Shown here: positions 8,935-18,506 of the stretch, piece by piece
Layout of the letters: every line of letters starts with the position of its first letter
Numbering within the stretch: position 1 is the first letter of the stretch
NCBI GenBank assembly: GCA_900554415.1
Contig: USGU01000011.1
Coordinates: 9,086-73,085 of the forward strand
Source: an uncultured Lachnospiraceae bacterium
GTDB taxonomy: Bacteria > Bacillota > Clostridia > Lachnospirales > Lachnospiraceae
Length of the DNA: 64,000 bases
Reading direction: 5' to 3'
Made by a program: the position numbers and the translations under genes
Notes under the pieces: generated by a model
What the model saw: the letters and a program-made list of their open reading frames with translations, nothing else
Told to the model about the DNA's origin: nothing
Database searches by the model: none

Positions 8935-8952
8935 TTTTCTTCCTCCATCCTG

Positions 8953-9627
8953 CTAATCCTGTATGATATACCCTGCCCCGAATTTGGTCGTAATAAAATC
9001 CGAAAGTCCTGCTGCTTCCAGTTTCTTCCGAAGTCTTCCCACATTGACGGTAAGGGTATTTTCATCTACAAAGGAACCGCTGTCCCACAATACTTCCATC
9101 AGCTTTTCACGACTGACTACCTTCTCTTTATTTTCCATCAGCGTCAGCAGAATCTTGTATTCGTTCTTGGTAAGCTGAATCTTATTGCCCTGATAGACCA
9201 GTGAATTTTCTCCCGTATGCAGCATTGCCCCTCTGTGCTCCAAAACCGGAACAGAAGATGCAAAATCATAAGTCCTGCGAAGCATGGCCTGCACCTTTGC
9301 CATCAGCACGCTCTGGTCAAATGGCTTGGCAATAAAATCATCGGCTCCCATATTCATTGCCATAATGATATTCATATTATCCGATGCCGAAGAAATAAAA
9401 ATAATCGGCACCTTGGACACTCTGCGGATTTCATTGCACCAGTGATAACCGTTAAAAAATGGCAGTGAAATATCAAGCAGCACCAAATGCGGGTCAAATG
9501 CAGCAAATTCTGCCATCACGTCACGGAAATTCTGCACACACTCTGCTTCTAATCCCCACATTTCAGCCTGTTCTTTGATTGCCTCACTGATTCCTCTGTC
9601 ATCCTCCACGATTAAAACTCGATGCAT
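8953..9627 (-). CDS. OmpR-family response regulator, BceR type
   Basis: 224 residues. Receiver domain with acidic pocket (VEDD), phospho-acceptor Asp in LVLLDISLP, the conserved Thr/Ser position in IFISSAS and Lys in AKPFD. The C-terminal winged helix (ENTLTVNVGRLRKKLE) binds DNA. First gene of the regulator-kinase pair; the likely target is the transporter promoter at 7831-7885. Confidence 0.93.
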   Translation of the reverse strand: MHRVLIVEDDRGISEAIKEQAEMWGLEAECVQNFRDVMAEFAAFDPHLVLLDISLPFFNGYHWCNEIRRVSKVPIIFISSASDNMNIIMAMNMGADDFIAKPFDQSVLMAKVQAMLRRTYDFASSVPVLEHRGAMLHTGENSLVYQGNKIQLTKNEYKILLTLMENKEKVVSREKLMEVLWDSGSFVDENTLTVNVGRLRKKLEAAGLSDFITTKFGAGYIIQD

Positions 9628-9678
9628 CCTTTTATCCTTCCTTTTACTATTCTACCATATGCTTATTCCCGTATATGC

Positions 9679-10446
9679 TTATCTCTCCATAAATTCCTTC
9701 AGATAAACTTCTACGGAGCGGGTCATTTCTTTCGAAAAATCCGAATTATATTTCCGCGCGCAAAACGCTTTCATCCAGTCCTCATATTCCCGGGCTCCTG
9801 CTTTTGGTACAAACATTTCCCGCAGTTCTTCTCCTTTCATCACCCGGTAACCGTTCTCATGAACGATATGTGACATTTCTACCCTCTCCGGTTTCTTCCG
9901 CTCCAACTGCTGCTTCGTAGGATATCCGAACACCAACATGGCAGCCGGAACGACATAAGGTGGAAGTCCTAACATTGCTCTGTGCTTTTCGCATCTTTCC
10001 AGAATATCCCCTATATAGCAGGAGCCAATTCCAAGGCTCTGGGCTGCGGTCACTGCATTCTGTGCCGCAATATTCGCATCGGACATTGCCAGAATCAAAT
10101 CTCCTGCCCCCGGAAGTCTTGGTTCACATCCTGCCTCTTCAAATCCATCATACCATTTCTGACAATCTGCGCAGAAAATCAGTACCATCTTCGCCTGTGC
10201 GATAAATGGCTGATTGTCACAAGTCACCACCAGTTCGTCTTTTAATTTCTGGTCTGTAATATCCAATATAGTATAAAGCTGCTGATTTCCTGCGGAAGGT
10301 GCCATGGCAGCCGCCTCAAGAATCAGTTCTTTGTCCTCTCTGGAAATTTCTTTTTCTTCAAATACGCGTACGGATTTCCGTTCAAATAATTCCTGAATTG
10401 TAATATTTACATATTTATTTTCATATTTATTTTCATCTTTATTCAT
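9679..10446 (-). CDS. Nitroreductase-family flavoprotein
   Basis: 255 residues. N-terminal ERKSVRVF (FMN phosphate contact), then APSAGNQQ, the AAQSLGIGSCYIGDI region and VFGYPT, all typical of NfsA/FRP-like FMN oxidoreductases that reduce nitro compounds, quinones or flavins with NAD(P)H. The N terminus has a short Asn-Lys-Tyr-rich repeat before the domain. It follows the ABC-F gene by 12 bases, so the two are co-transcribed. Physiological substrate unknown. Confidence 0.85.
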   Translation of the reverse strand: MNKDENKYENKYVNITIQELFERKSVRVFEEKEISREDKELILEAAAMAPSAGNQQLYTILDITDQKLKDELVVTCDNQPFIAQAKMVLIFCADCQKWYDGFEEAGCEPRLPGAGDLILAMSDANIAAQNAVTAAQSLGIGSCYIGDILERCEKHRAMLGLPPYVVPAAMLVFGYPTKQQLERKKPERVEMSHIVHENGYRVMKGEELREMFVPKAGAREYEDWMKAFCARKYNSDFSKEMTRSVEVYLKEFMER

Positions 10447-10458
10447 ATCTTGCTACTC

Positions 10459-12219
10459 CTACAGTTTTTCGATTACTTCTTCCAGTTTCTCACTCAGCTT
10501 CCGTGCTGACTTAAAATCCTTCGCCTTCATACTGAGTTCAATTCTTGTCTCCAGTTCCTTTTTCTTCTGCTCCAGTTCCAGATAATCTTTATCAAAATGT
10601 TCCTGATAAATCATTTTCCGGAAAGCACGGATACTCATTTTTCTTAATCTATGATTTTCGACATAAAGCACGTAATCCGCACATCCTGCTATGGTATAAA
10701 AGTCATGTGAAACCATTAACACCGCGCCCTTATAGTCTGCCAGCGCCTTTTCCAAAGCAATCTGCGCATAAGTATCCAGATGACTGGTCGGTTCATCAAG
10801 AAGTAAGAAAGCCGCATTTCCTGCTGCCAGCTTCGCAATCTGAAGTAAATTCTTCTCACCACCGGATAAATGTCCAATCTGATTGCTCAAAGTGTCTGCT
10901 TCAAAGCAATATTTGCCAAGATACTCTGCAATTTCACCCTTTGTCTGAAATCCAAGTTCTTCAAATTCTTCATAAATGGTATGGGCTTCATTTAAGGTAT
11001 CTGAATGAATCTGCGACAGAAAACCGACCGTCACATCCTCACGAATAGAAATAGCCGGATTTCCATTGCGGAATACTTCCCGCAGCAACGTAGTCTTCCC
11101 TGTTCCGTTTGGTCCTACAATCGCCACTTTTTCATGCTCATGTAATTCAAAAGATACATGCTCCAGTAATGGTTCTTCAAATCCAATTCCCAAATCCCTG
11201 ATTTGCAGGACAGGTCTGTCTTCTCCATCAGAAACTCCTTGCTCAGAGCGTGTAACCTCCGGCAACTGAATCTCCGGCTGACGGATATTGACAAAAGGCT
11301 CTTTAATCCTTCGTACCTCCAGACGTGCAAGCTGGGTTGCCTTGGCATTTACCGCTTTTCCTCTGTTCACACTGGCTACCATAGACGCATCCTGCCGCAG
11401 ACGGTCCACCATCTTCTGGTAACGCTCAATCTCTGCCGTATCCGCCTCCGCCTGCTCCTGAAGCTCCATCTTTCTCTGCATCAAAGAAAAATTGTAATCC
11501 GTGTAATTGCCGTCAAATTCCTGAATATCTCCATTTTCCAGATGTAAAATCTTATCAAAACAATGATTCAACAGATAGCGGTTATGGGTAATCACAAGAA
11601 GTGTGCCTTTATGAGAATTTATCAAATCCCGGAGTCCGTTCAGATTCTCAAAGTCCAGAAATACATCCGGTTCATCCATAATCAATAAATCCGGCTTTAA
11701 AAGCATTTGACGGATAACCTGAAGCAGCTTGTACTCTCCACCGCTCAGTTTGGAAATCTCCAAATCCGTCAGTTTACTCATCCCTGCCACTTTCAACTGT
11801 CTATGGATATTTACCTCGTAATTATCCCCATCAACCGCCTGGATTTCATCCAGAACATTCTGATATCTCTCGAAAACCTCTTCCAAATTCTCCGCCACGG
11901 CCATTTCAGCACAAAGACTTGCGCTGATTTCCTGAAGCCGCACGAAATCTTCACTCAAAAATTCAAATACCGTCAACCGCTGCTCTTTGTCCCGTTTCGC
12001 GAACTGGCTCACATACCCTATCCGGCAGGATTCCTCTTTGATAATCTTACCGTCATACAGATATTTCTCCTTATCCATGAGCATGTCCACCAGAGTACTC
12101 TTGCCCGTGCCATTACTTCCAATCAATGCCGCATGCTGGCCGTTCTCCAGTGTAAAAGACACCTCTTTATATAAATCTTTCTCCGGAAAGGAATAGGATA
12201 ATTTTTCTACTTTAATCAT
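10459..12219 (-). CDS. ABC-F family ATPase (ribosome-associated)
   Basis: 586 residues with two ABC domains and no membrane segment. Domain 1: Walker A GSNGTGKST, signature SGGEYKLL, Walker B LLIMDEPDVFLD. A charged helical linker lies around 235-300. Domain 2: GPNGTGKTT, SGGEKNLLQ, LLLDEPTSHLD. A charged helical tail ends the protein. ABC-F proteins act on the ribosome, some dislodging antibiotics (Vga/Lsa/Msr type), others as translation factors. Which role applies here cannot be told from the sequence. No attenuator hairpin is obvious in its leader. Confidence 0.88.
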   Translation of the reverse strand: MIKVEKLSYSFPEKDLYKEVSFTLENGQHAALIGSNGTGKSTLVDMLMDKEKYLYDGKIIKEESCRIGYVSQFAKRDKEQRLTVFEFLSEDFVRLQEISASLCAEMAVAENLEEVFERYQNVLDEIQAVDGDNYEVNIHRQLKVAGMSKLTDLEISKLSGGEYKLLQVIRQMLLKPDLLIMDEPDVFLDFENLNGLRDLINSHKGTLLVITHNRYLLNHCFDKILHLENGDIQEFDGNYTDYNFSLMQRKMELQEQAEADTAEIERYQKMVDRLRQDASMVASVNRGKAVNAKATQLARLEVRRIKEPFVNIRQPEIQLPEVTRSEQGVSDGEDRPVLQIRDLGIGFEEPLLEHVSFELHEHEKVAIVGPNGTGKTTLLREVFRNGNPAISIREDVTVGFLSQIHSDTLNEAHTIYEEFEELGFQTKGEIAEYLGKYCFEADTLSNQIGHLSGGEKNLLQIAKLAAGNAAFLLLDEPTSHLDTYAQIALEKALADYKGAVLMVSHDFYTIAGCADYVLYVENHRLRKMSIRAFRKMIYQEHFDKDYLELEQKKKELETRIELSMKAKDFKSARKLSEKLEEVIEKL

Positions 12220-12292
12220 GTTCTCCTCCCATCATGCCCCATTTATCCTTATTTTCTCATTTACTTTTGGATTAACCGCTTATCTTGTCTGT

Positions 12293-12321
12293 ATTTTAAC
12301 ATCTCTAAAACAGTTTGTAAA
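12293..12321 (-). promoter_or_regulatory. Promoter of the ABC-F/nitroreductase operon
   Basis: Minus strand TTTACA (12316-12321), 17-base spacer, TAAAAT (12293-12298). It leaves a leader of about 65 bases before the ABC-F start. Confidence 0.6.
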
Positions 12322-12369
12322 TCCGTTTTATACACGCTCGTATCTTCTATTTATAAAAGATATATAAAG

Positions 12370-12410
12370 AAAAGCCCAACTGAAACTGTCATGTTTCAAT
12401 CAGGCTTTTT
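12370..12410 (-). terminator. Terminator of the pheS-pheT-queA operon
   Basis: Stem AAAAGCC...CTGAAAC paired with GTTTCA...GGCTTTTT, followed by U-rich sequence on the minus strand, just past queA. Confidence 0.75.
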
Positions 12411-12457
12411 CCTCATATCATATGATTTACACGGATGATTTTGTTCTCCGCATCACA

Positions 12458-13486
12458 TTATTTTATAAACATCGCATCCCCAAAGCTAAAGAACCGATAC
12501 CGTTCTTTTATCGCTTCTTCATATGCCGCAAGTACATGTTCTCTTCCGGCAAGTGCGCTTACCAGCATAATCAGGGTTGACTCTGGTAAATGGAAATTCG
12601 TAATCAGGCAATCTAACACTTTGAATTTGTACCCTGGATAGATAAATATTTCTGTCCAACCACTACATTCTTTCAATTTTCCATTTTCATCTGCTGCCGA
12701 TTCTACGGTACGGCAACTGGTGGTTCCTACGCAGATAACTCTGTGCCCACTTTCTTTTGCACGGTTGATTTTGTCTGCCTCACTCTGCTCAATCCGATAG
12801 AATTCGGAGTGCATATGATGCTCCAAAATATTTTCCACCTTCACTGGGCGGAATGTACCAAGTCCCACATGTAAGGTGACATGTGCAATATCTACACCTT
12901 TTGCTTTAATCTGCTCCAAAAGCTCCGGTGTAAAATGCAATCCTGCCGTTGGTGCTGCTGCGGAACCGGTGTGTTTTGCATAAACCGTCTGGTAACGGTT
13001 CTTATCCTCAAGCTGATGAGTAATATATGGTGGAAGCGGCATTTGTCCAAGCTGGTCCAGAATTTCTTCAAAAATTCCTTCATACTGGAACTGGATTAAC
13101 CGGTTTCCTTCTTCCACAACTTCTTTTACTTCTGCATGAAGCAATCCATTTCCGAAAACAAGCTTTGCTCCCGGTTTCATCTTGCGCCCCGGTTTTACCA
13201 GAGTTTCCCACACATCATTTTCTTTCCGTTTCAGAAGCAGCACTTCTACTTTTGCACCGGTTCCTTCTTTTTCCCCAATCAGACGCGCCGGAATTACCTT
13301 TGTGTCATTGATAACCAGGCAGTCACCCGGTTCTAGATAATCTACGATTTCCCGGAACACATGATGACTTGTCTCGCCAGTTTCTTTATCCAATACCAGA
13401 AGTCGGGAACTGGAACGGTCTTCCAATGGGTCCTGAGCAATGAGTTCTTCTGGTAAATCAAAATAAAAATCTTCTTTTTTTAACAT
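12458..13486 (-). CDS. queA: S-adenosylmethionine:tRNA ribosyltransferase-isomerase
   Basis: 342 residues, full length. It makes epoxyqueuosine in the anticodon loop of GUN-anticodon tRNAs by transferring the ribosyl group of S-adenosylmethionine to preQ1. Family stretches are clear: FYFDLPEELIAQDP at the N terminus, DRSSSRLLVLD, AAPTAGLHFTPELL and THVTLHVGLGTF-type sequence in the middle, and TNFHLPESTLIMLVSAL near the end. It follows pheT by 17 bases and so falls under T-box control, linking a tRNA modification to phenylalanine supply. No other queuosine gene is present. Confidence 0.95.
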   Translation of the reverse strand: MLKKEDFYFDLPEELIAQDPLEDRSSSRLLVLDKETGETSHHVFREIVDYLEPGDCLVINDTKVIPARLIGEKEGTGAKVEVLLLKRKENDVWETLVKPGRKMKPGAKLVFGNGLLHAEVKEVVEEGNRLIQFQYEGIFEEILDQLGQMPLPPYITHQLEDKNRYQTVYAKHTGSAAAPTAGLHFTPELLEQIKAKGVDIAHVTLHVGLGTFRPVKVENILEHHMHSEFYRIEQSEADKINRAKESGHRVICVGTTSCRTVESAADENGKLKECSGWTEIFIYPGYKFKVLDCLITNFHLPESTLIMLVSALAGREHVLAAYEEAIKERYRFFSFGDAMFIK

Positions 13487-13503
13487 GAAATCTTCCTCTC
13501 AGA

Positions 13504-15924
13504 TTACTGACGTAATTCGATTCCCATTCCTTCCAGTGCTCCAAGAATATTTTTCATTGCAGCAGAAATATCTGCTTCTTCCAATGTTTTATCTTTTGCA
13601 CGGAATGTAATAGAATATGCCACTGATTTGAAGCCATCTTTAATCTGTGCACCTTCGTAAAGGTCAAATAAGTGATAGCTTTCCAAATGTGCACCACCAT
13701 TTTTCTCGATTACTTCTTCAATCTGTCCAACTAAAATTTCTTTTGGAACTACCATACTGATATCTCTGCTGACTGCAGGATATTTTGCAATTCCTTCGTA
13801 TTTTCTGTCAAATGTAGCACGTGCCACAATTTCAGGCATGTCAATCACTGCCACATATGCACGTTCACCAATTCCATAAGCATCTGCAACATCCGGATGA
13901 ACTTCTCCCATATATCCAACAACAACTCCATCGTATACGATGTTTGCCTGACGTCCTGGGTGAAGGAATTTCTTACCAGAATTCGGGTCGTAAGTTTCTT
14001 TCTTTGTCATTCCGACTTTTTCGAAGAACTCTTCTACCACGCCTTTCATACTGAAGAAATCTCCATCTCCGTACATTCCAAGTGTAAACTGCATTCTTTC
14101 ATCCGGCAGTTCTGTAAGCGGAAGTGATTTTGGAAGGTAAATATTTCCAAGTTCATACAGACGCACATTTTTATTTCTTCTGTTGTAGTTTGTTGCAAGC
14201 GATGTCAGCATACCATTTAAAGAAATCGTACGCATGATACTGTAATCTTCTCCAAGTGGATTCATAATCTGAATTGCCTGACGTAATTTATCATCTGCAT
14301 CCAGACCTAATTTATCAAATACCTTTGGGCTTTCAAATGAATATGTCATTCCCTGACTGAATCCGCAGAATTCTGCGATATCTCTTGCCACTTCTTCTAC
14401 ACGAAGCTTGAATGAAAGTTTTCCTGCTGTTGCCCCACTGCTTGGAAGTGTAGTTGGGATATTGTCATATCCATAGAAACGTGCCACTTCTTCTGCAAGG
14501 TCAGCCAGACGGAAGATATCATGTCTGAATGTCGGTGCAATAATTTCATTAGTCTCTGGGTCATATTCTAATTCTACCAGCTTCAGATATTCAAGCATTT
14601 CTTCTTTGGAAATGTCTGTTCCAAGAAGAGCATTAATCTTTTCTGCGTTAAATCCTACTCTTACTGGTTCTTTCTTCTTGCTGTAAACATCAACCATGCC
14701 GCCTACTACTTCACCGCATCCCATTTCTTCTACTAACTGGCAGGCACGGTTCATAGCTGCTTCTGCATTATTTGGGTCGAGTCCTTTTTCAAATTTACCG
14801 GATGCATCGGTACGAAGTCCAATTCTCTTGCTGGACTTACGGATGTTTGTTCCATCGAAGCAGGCTGCTTCAAAAAGGACAGTATCTACATTGTCTGTAA
14901 TCATAGAATTTTCTCCACCCATGATACCGGCAATACCGACAGCCTTTTCTCCATCGCAAATCATCAGAACAGACTCGTCCATTTCTCTTTCCTGACCATC
15001 TAAGGTAACAAATTTTTCTCCTTTTTCTGCATTACGGACTACAATCTGGTTTCCTGCAATGGTAGATAAATCGTATGCATGCATTGGCTGTCCATACTCT
15101 TCCATTACATAGTTTGTGATATCGACCAAATTGTTGATTGGACGGATTCCAACAGAAGCAAGTCTTCTCTGCATCCACACTGGCGATGGACCAATTTTAA
15201 TATTTTTCACAACTCTTGCACAATATCTTGTACAAAGGTCTTTGTTTTCCACATTTACTTTGATGTAATCGTTGACATCTTCTTCATTTCCTGTCGGAGT
15301 TACAACTGGTGGATGGAACTCTTTGCGGAAAGTTGCTGCTACTTCTCTTGCAACACCAATTACACTGAAGCAGTCCACACGGTTTGATGTTACTTCATAT
15401 TCATAAACAACATCATCTAATCCAAGTGCTTTGATTGCGCTCTCCCCTACAACAGCATCATCACCGAAAATGTAAACGCCATTTTCCGGTGCTTCCGGGT
15501 ACATGTCTCTTGATGAACCCAGTTCTTCAATTGAGCACATCATGCCGTTGCTTTCAATCCCACGCAGTTTTCCTTTTTTAATTTCAATTCCACCGGCAAC
15601 TCTCTGTCCCGGTTCATGGCCGCCTGCAACGCGTCCGCCATCTAATACAACCGGAATCTTATCTCCTTCTTTTACATTTGGAGCGCCAGTTACAATCTGA
15701 ATAGTCTCTGTTCCAATATTTACCTGACAAACAACCAGTTTATCTGCATCTGGATGCTTGTCCATTTTGACAATCTGTCCAATTACAATCTTGTCCAGAT
15801 CTGCATCCATTTTTTCGTATCCTTCTACCTTTGTTCCAGAAAGTGTCATTGCATCTGCGTATTCCTGTGCTGTCACTTCCAAATCTGGAACATATGCTTT
15901 AATCCATGATAATGAAGTATTCAT
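13504..15924 (-). CDS. pheT: Phenylalanyl-tRNA synthetase beta subunit
   Basis: 806 residues, the normal bacterial length. Domains in order: N-terminal MNTSLSWIKAYVPDL, a tRNA-binding OB fold (about 40-150; HPDADKLVVCQVNIG), B3/B4 editing domain, B5 domain, core, and C-terminal ferredoxin-fold anticodon-binding domain (RDISMVVPKEI to the end). It forms the alpha2-beta2 enzyme with PheS. It is 41 bases behind pheS in the same transcript. Confidence 0.96.
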   Translation of the reverse strand: MNTSLSWIKAYVPDLEVTAQEYADAMTLSGTKVEGYEKMDADLDKIVIGQIVKMDKHPDADKLVVCQVNIGTETIQIVTGAPNVKEGDKIPVVLDGGRVAGGHEPGQRVAGGIEIKKGKLRGIESNGMMCSIEELGSSRDMYPEAPENGVYIFGDDAVVGESAIKALGLDDVVYEYEVTSNRVDCFSVIGVAREVAATFRKEFHPPVVTPTGNEEDVNDYIKVNVENKDLCTRYCARVVKNIKIGPSPVWMQRRLASVGIRPINNLVDITNYVMEEYGQPMHAYDLSTIAGNQIVVRNAEKGEKFVTLDGQEREMDESVLMICDGEKAVGIAGIMGGENSMITDNVDTVLFEAACFDGTNIRKSSKRIGLRTDASGKFEKGLDPNNAEAAMNRACQLVEEMGCGEVVGGMVDVYSKKKEPVRVGFNAEKINALLGTDISKEEMLEYLKLVELEYDPETNEIIAPTFRHDIFRLADLAEEVARFYGYDNIPTTLPSSGATAGKLSFKLRVEEVARDIAEFCGFSQGMTYSFESPKVFDKLGLDADDKLRQAIQIMNPLGEDYSIMRTISLNGMLTSLATNYNRRNKNVRLYELGNIYLPKSLPLTELPDERMQFTLGMYGDGDFFSMKGVVEEFFEKVGMTKKETYDPNSGKKFLHPGRQANIVYDGVVVGYMGEVHPDVADAYGIGERAYVAVIDMPEIVARATFDRKYEGIAKYPAVSRDISMVVPKEILVGQIEEVIEKNGGAHLESYHLFDLYEGAQIKDGFKSVAYSITFRAKDKTLEEADISAAMKNILGALEGMGIELRQ

Positions 15925-15965
15925 TTTCTATCTCCTATCTTCCATTGCTTACTATATTGTACTCA

Positions 15966-16985
15966 CTAGAACTGTTTTAAAAATCTGATATCGTTTTCGT
16001 ATAAAAGTCTCATATCGTCGATTTCGTATTTGAGAAGTGCAATTCTTTCCAGTCCTACACCGAATGCAAATCCTGTATATTCTTCCGGGTCAATTCCGCA
16101 CATTTCCAATACGTGTGGATGTACCATTCCACAGCCAAGGATTTCAATCCATCCTTCTCCTTTACAGAAACGGCATCCTTTTCCACCACATTTAAAGCAT
16201 GATACATCTACTTCTGCACTTGGCTCTGTAAATGGGAAATGATGTGGACGGAACTTCGTCTTTGTATTTGCACCAAATAATTCTTTTGCAAATTCTTCCA
16301 GAGTTCCTTTTAAATCAGCGAAGGAAATATTCTTGTCAATAACAAGTCCCTCAACCTGATGGAAGGATGGTGAATGTGTGGCATCTACTTCATCAGAACG
16401 GAATACACGGCCTGGCGAGAGAATACAGATTGGAAGTTTGCCTTGTTCCATGATACGTGCCTGTACCGGTGAAGTCTGTGTACGAAGCACAATATCTTTG
16501 TTGATATAAAATGTATCCTGTTCATCTTTTGCAGGATGGTCAGCAGGGATGTTCAGTTTTTCAAAGTTGTACAAATCATATTCGATTTCCGGTCCTTCCA
16601 CTACTTCATATCCCATACCTACGAAGATACGCTCTACTTCTTCCAGCGCAATTGTATTTGGATGACGATGTCCTACCATATTTTTCTTAGATGGAAGGGT
16701 AACGTCAATCACTTCATTTTTTAATTTTTCAGCACGGATAGCAGCATCCATTTTTGCTTTTGTCTGCTCTAATACTTCTTCAATGGCCGCTCTTGTTTCA
16801 TTTACAAGTTGTCCAACCTTTGGACGTTCCTCTGCAGCAACATCTTTCATTCCTTTTAATACAGCTGTAAGTTCCCCTTTTTTACCAAGATACTTTACAC
16901 GTACATCATTTAATTTTTCCGGCGCATCAGACTCCTGAATCTGTTTCAGGGCCTCGCGTTTGATGTTCTCAAGTTTTTCTTTCAT
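15966..16985 (-). CDS. pheS: Phenylalanyl-tRNA synthetase alpha subunit
   Basis: 339 residues. N-terminal coiled coil (about 1-85) for tRNA binding, then the class II catalytic core: motif 2 region LRTQTSPVQAR and VFRSDEVDATHSPSFHQVEG, the Cys cluster region CFKCGGKGCRFCKGEGWIEILGCGMVHP, and motif 3 GFAFGVGLERIALLKY. It charges tRNA-Phe together with PheT. Translation starts at an ATG with AGGAGG lying just past the T-box terminator. Confidence 0.97.
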   Translation of the reverse strand: MKEKLENIKREALKQIQESDAPEKLNDVRVKYLGKKGELTAVLKGMKDVAAEERPKVGQLVNETRAAIEEVLEQTKAKMDAAIRAEKLKNEVIDVTLPSKKNMVGHRHPNTIALEEVERIFVGMGYEVVEGPEIEYDLYNFEKLNIPADHPAKDEQDTFYINKDIVLRTQTSPVQARIMEQGKLPICILSPGRVFRSDEVDATHSPSFHQVEGLVIDKNISFADLKGTLEEFAKELFGANTKTKFRPHHFPFTEPSAEVDVSCFKCGGKGCRFCKGEGWIEILGCGMVHPHVLEMCGIDPEEYTGFAFGVGLERIALLKYEIDDMRLLYENDIRFLKQF

Positions 16986-17000
16986 GATTTCCTCCTAAAA

Positions 17001-17034
17001 ATAAAAATGCCCCTATGCATTTTCATGCATAGGG
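17001..17034 (-). terminator. T-box intrinsic terminator (attenuator) before pheS
   Basis: A 10-base-pair perfect stem (17011-17020 with 17025-17034) followed on the minus strand by AUUUUUAU, only 16 bases before pheS. It is the off-state of the T-box switch. Confidence 0.9.
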
Positions 17035-17255
17035 ACGAATATATCGCGGTACCACCCTTATTCTTGTTCGGCTGAACAAGCTCTCGGACTGCGTAACGTG
17101 CAGGGACGGCATTTCCTACTTTTATTTCAAAAATGCAGCTCGCGTGGGAAATTCAATTCCTGCCTGAACCAAAGGGAACTTTCAGCCTGCGATTCCCTCT
17201 CTCTATTGGAAAACAAGTCTTTACTTACACGGTCTTAGCCTTTACATATATTAAC
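17001..17255 (-). promoter_or_regulatory. T-box riboswitch sensing tRNA-Phe
   Basis: The leader carries the T-box core AAGGGTGGTACCGCG (17045-17059). Its UGGU bulge can pair with the ACCA end of an uncharged tRNA whose discriminator is A, as in tRNA-Phe. Upstream lie long stem I elements, including a GGGAA...UUCCC pairing and an AGAGAG-like start. A UUC triplet at about 17148-17150 is a candidate Phe specifier codon. Uncharged tRNA-Phe would favour the antiterminator and switch on pheS-pheT-queA. Confidence 0.93.
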
Positions 17256-17261
17256 TCTATT

Positions 17262-17289
17262 ATTTTAACACAACAAACGAGTCTGTCAA
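17262..17289 (-). promoter_or_regulatory. Promoter of the pheS-pheT-queA operon
   Basis: Minus strand TTGACA (17284-17289), 16-base spacer, TAAAAT (17262-17267). The -35 box overlaps the stop codon of the upstream membrane-protein gene. Confidence 0.75.
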
Positions 17290-18152
17290 GATTTTTTTCC
17301 TGTCTCTTTTACAGATTCCCCTTTTATAGATATCTCTTTTTCTAAAAGCATACTGTTAATAAGTCCACCAAGCAAAATCGTATACATACAAAAATACAAC
17401 CACAGCATTACCAGTATAATTGCCGTCATGCTTCCATACAAGCCTTCGAAACTGTGAAAAATAGTCAGATATACAGAAAATCCAAAGGAAATCAGCATAA
17501 ATAATACGGAAGTAAATACCGCTCCCGGAAGATGTTTCCACACATTGCCTTTCTTATTTTTCCTGTTTGGTAAAAAGCAATAAATAACCATAGCAAACAA
17601 AAACCACCCTACAAAGGAAATGATTGTCCTACTCTCCAACACTGCCATAATCGTATCCTTTAACAGTGGAAAATGCCTGTAAATAAACAAACTGATATTA
17701 TTTCCAAATACAGAAAGAACTAGTCCGATTACAATTGCCAACATAAACACAACAATATAAAAAGAGGCTCTGATTCGCAAAAATATATAATTTCGTGTCT
17801 CTTTAGTATTATATACACAATTGAGTCCAGTATTAATTGCAAGAACCCCTTTTCCCGCAGACCAAAGAGCGGTAATTGCTGTAATAGGAATGATGGTTTT
17901 AGATTGGTTGTACACTTGATTTACAATTCCTACAATAAAGCTCTGCATACTCTTCTCTGGAAAAACAAGTACCATAGCAGTCATTACATCTGCTTTGGTA
18001 ACCGGTGTATACTGGATAATGCCTAACAATAGCAGGATAAACGGAATTAAACTTAACATCAGGAAATATGCAGACTGTGCCGCATAAGCTCCTACATGGG
18101 CTGCACCTACCCGCTCGGTAAAATGCCATAACTCTTGTATTTTTTTCTTCAT
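17286..18152 (-). CDS. YihY/BrkB-family inner-membrane protein
   Basis: 288 residues with about six membrane helices and the family N terminus GAYAAQSAYFLMLSLIPFILLLLGII. GAVFTSVLFMLISFGFSVYL and the YGSMTAIILVMLWLYFCMY block are also typical. The molecular role of this family is unsettled. The frame is open from an ATG ending at 18218 (310 residues), but the internal ATG at 18152 begins where the family normally begins, so it is preferred; neither has a strong ribosome site. No partner genes are evident. Confidence 0.85.
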   Translation of the reverse strand: MKKKIQELWHFTERVGAAHVGAYAAQSAYFLMLSLIPFILLLLGIIQYTPVTKADVMTAMVLVFPEKSMQSFIVGIVNQVYNQSKTIIPITAITALWSAGKGVLAINTGLNCVYNTKETRNYIFLRIRASFYIVVFMLAIVIGLVLSVFGNNISLFIYRHFPLLKDTIMAVLESRTIISFVGWFLFAMVIYCFLPNRKNKKGNVWKHLPGAVFTSVLFMLISFGFSVYLTIFHSFEGLYGSMTAIILVMLWLYFCMYTILLGGLINSMLLEKEISIKGESVKETGKKS

Positions 18153-18281
18153 GCTCTCTGATTCCCTTTCTATTATCCTAAAATACCGTATTTTTCCAAA
18201 TTTTTCAATCTTTTTCATTCTCCGAAAAAGAGAACTATTTTCAAATGTCAGGCAATCTCTTGTAAAACTGTTCTATAACCA

Positions 18282-18316
18282 AAAAGGACAGCTGCATAAT
18301 GCAACTGTCTTTTATC
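18282..18316 (-). terminator. Terminator of 6S RNA
   Basis: Stem AAGGACAGCTGCA paired with TGCAACTGTCTT around a 3-4 base loop, followed on the minus strand by UUUUU. It lies about 10-20 bases beyond the 6S RNA end. Confidence 0.8.
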
Positions 18317-18321
18317 TTTTG

Positions 18322-18499
18322 TAATCCCCCGAAATGCCGTTTCTCGTTTTTTGACTCCTAGCTAGTGCTAGGTGGGCAACCGCATCTGCTTTTCTGTCTT
18401 CCACTGCGTAATGGAGGCCTGACATATTACAGAGATATAAGAATCCCGTTTAAAGTAATGTAGGTTCAAAAAATCGAGATTATCGAACACCTCAGGTTA
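18322..18499 (-). ncRNA. ssrS: 6S RNA
   Basis: This ~178-nt segment in a 390-base gap has no coding frame but has a strong promoter and a terminator. Its ends pair as in 6S RNA: CCTGAGGTG near 18487-18497 pairs over nine positions with CATTTCGGG near 18327-18338. The end sequences resemble Escherichia coli 6S (CTGAGATGTTCG at the start, CGGCATCTCGG at the end). The interior holds further helices, including CCTAGC/GCTAGG, around a large central open region. 6S RNA mimics an open promoter and traps housekeeping RNA polymerase. Exact ends are estimated. The rest of the gap (18219-18281) shows nothing else. Confidence 0.85.
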
Positions 18500-18506
18500 T
18501 GGGTAT

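Noticed and set aside
17065..17095. Hairpin TTGTTCGGCTGAACAAG, resembling the GTTCAGCC repeat
   Set aside because: Part of the T-box leader just upstream of the T-box core; shares only a short core with the 18-mer.
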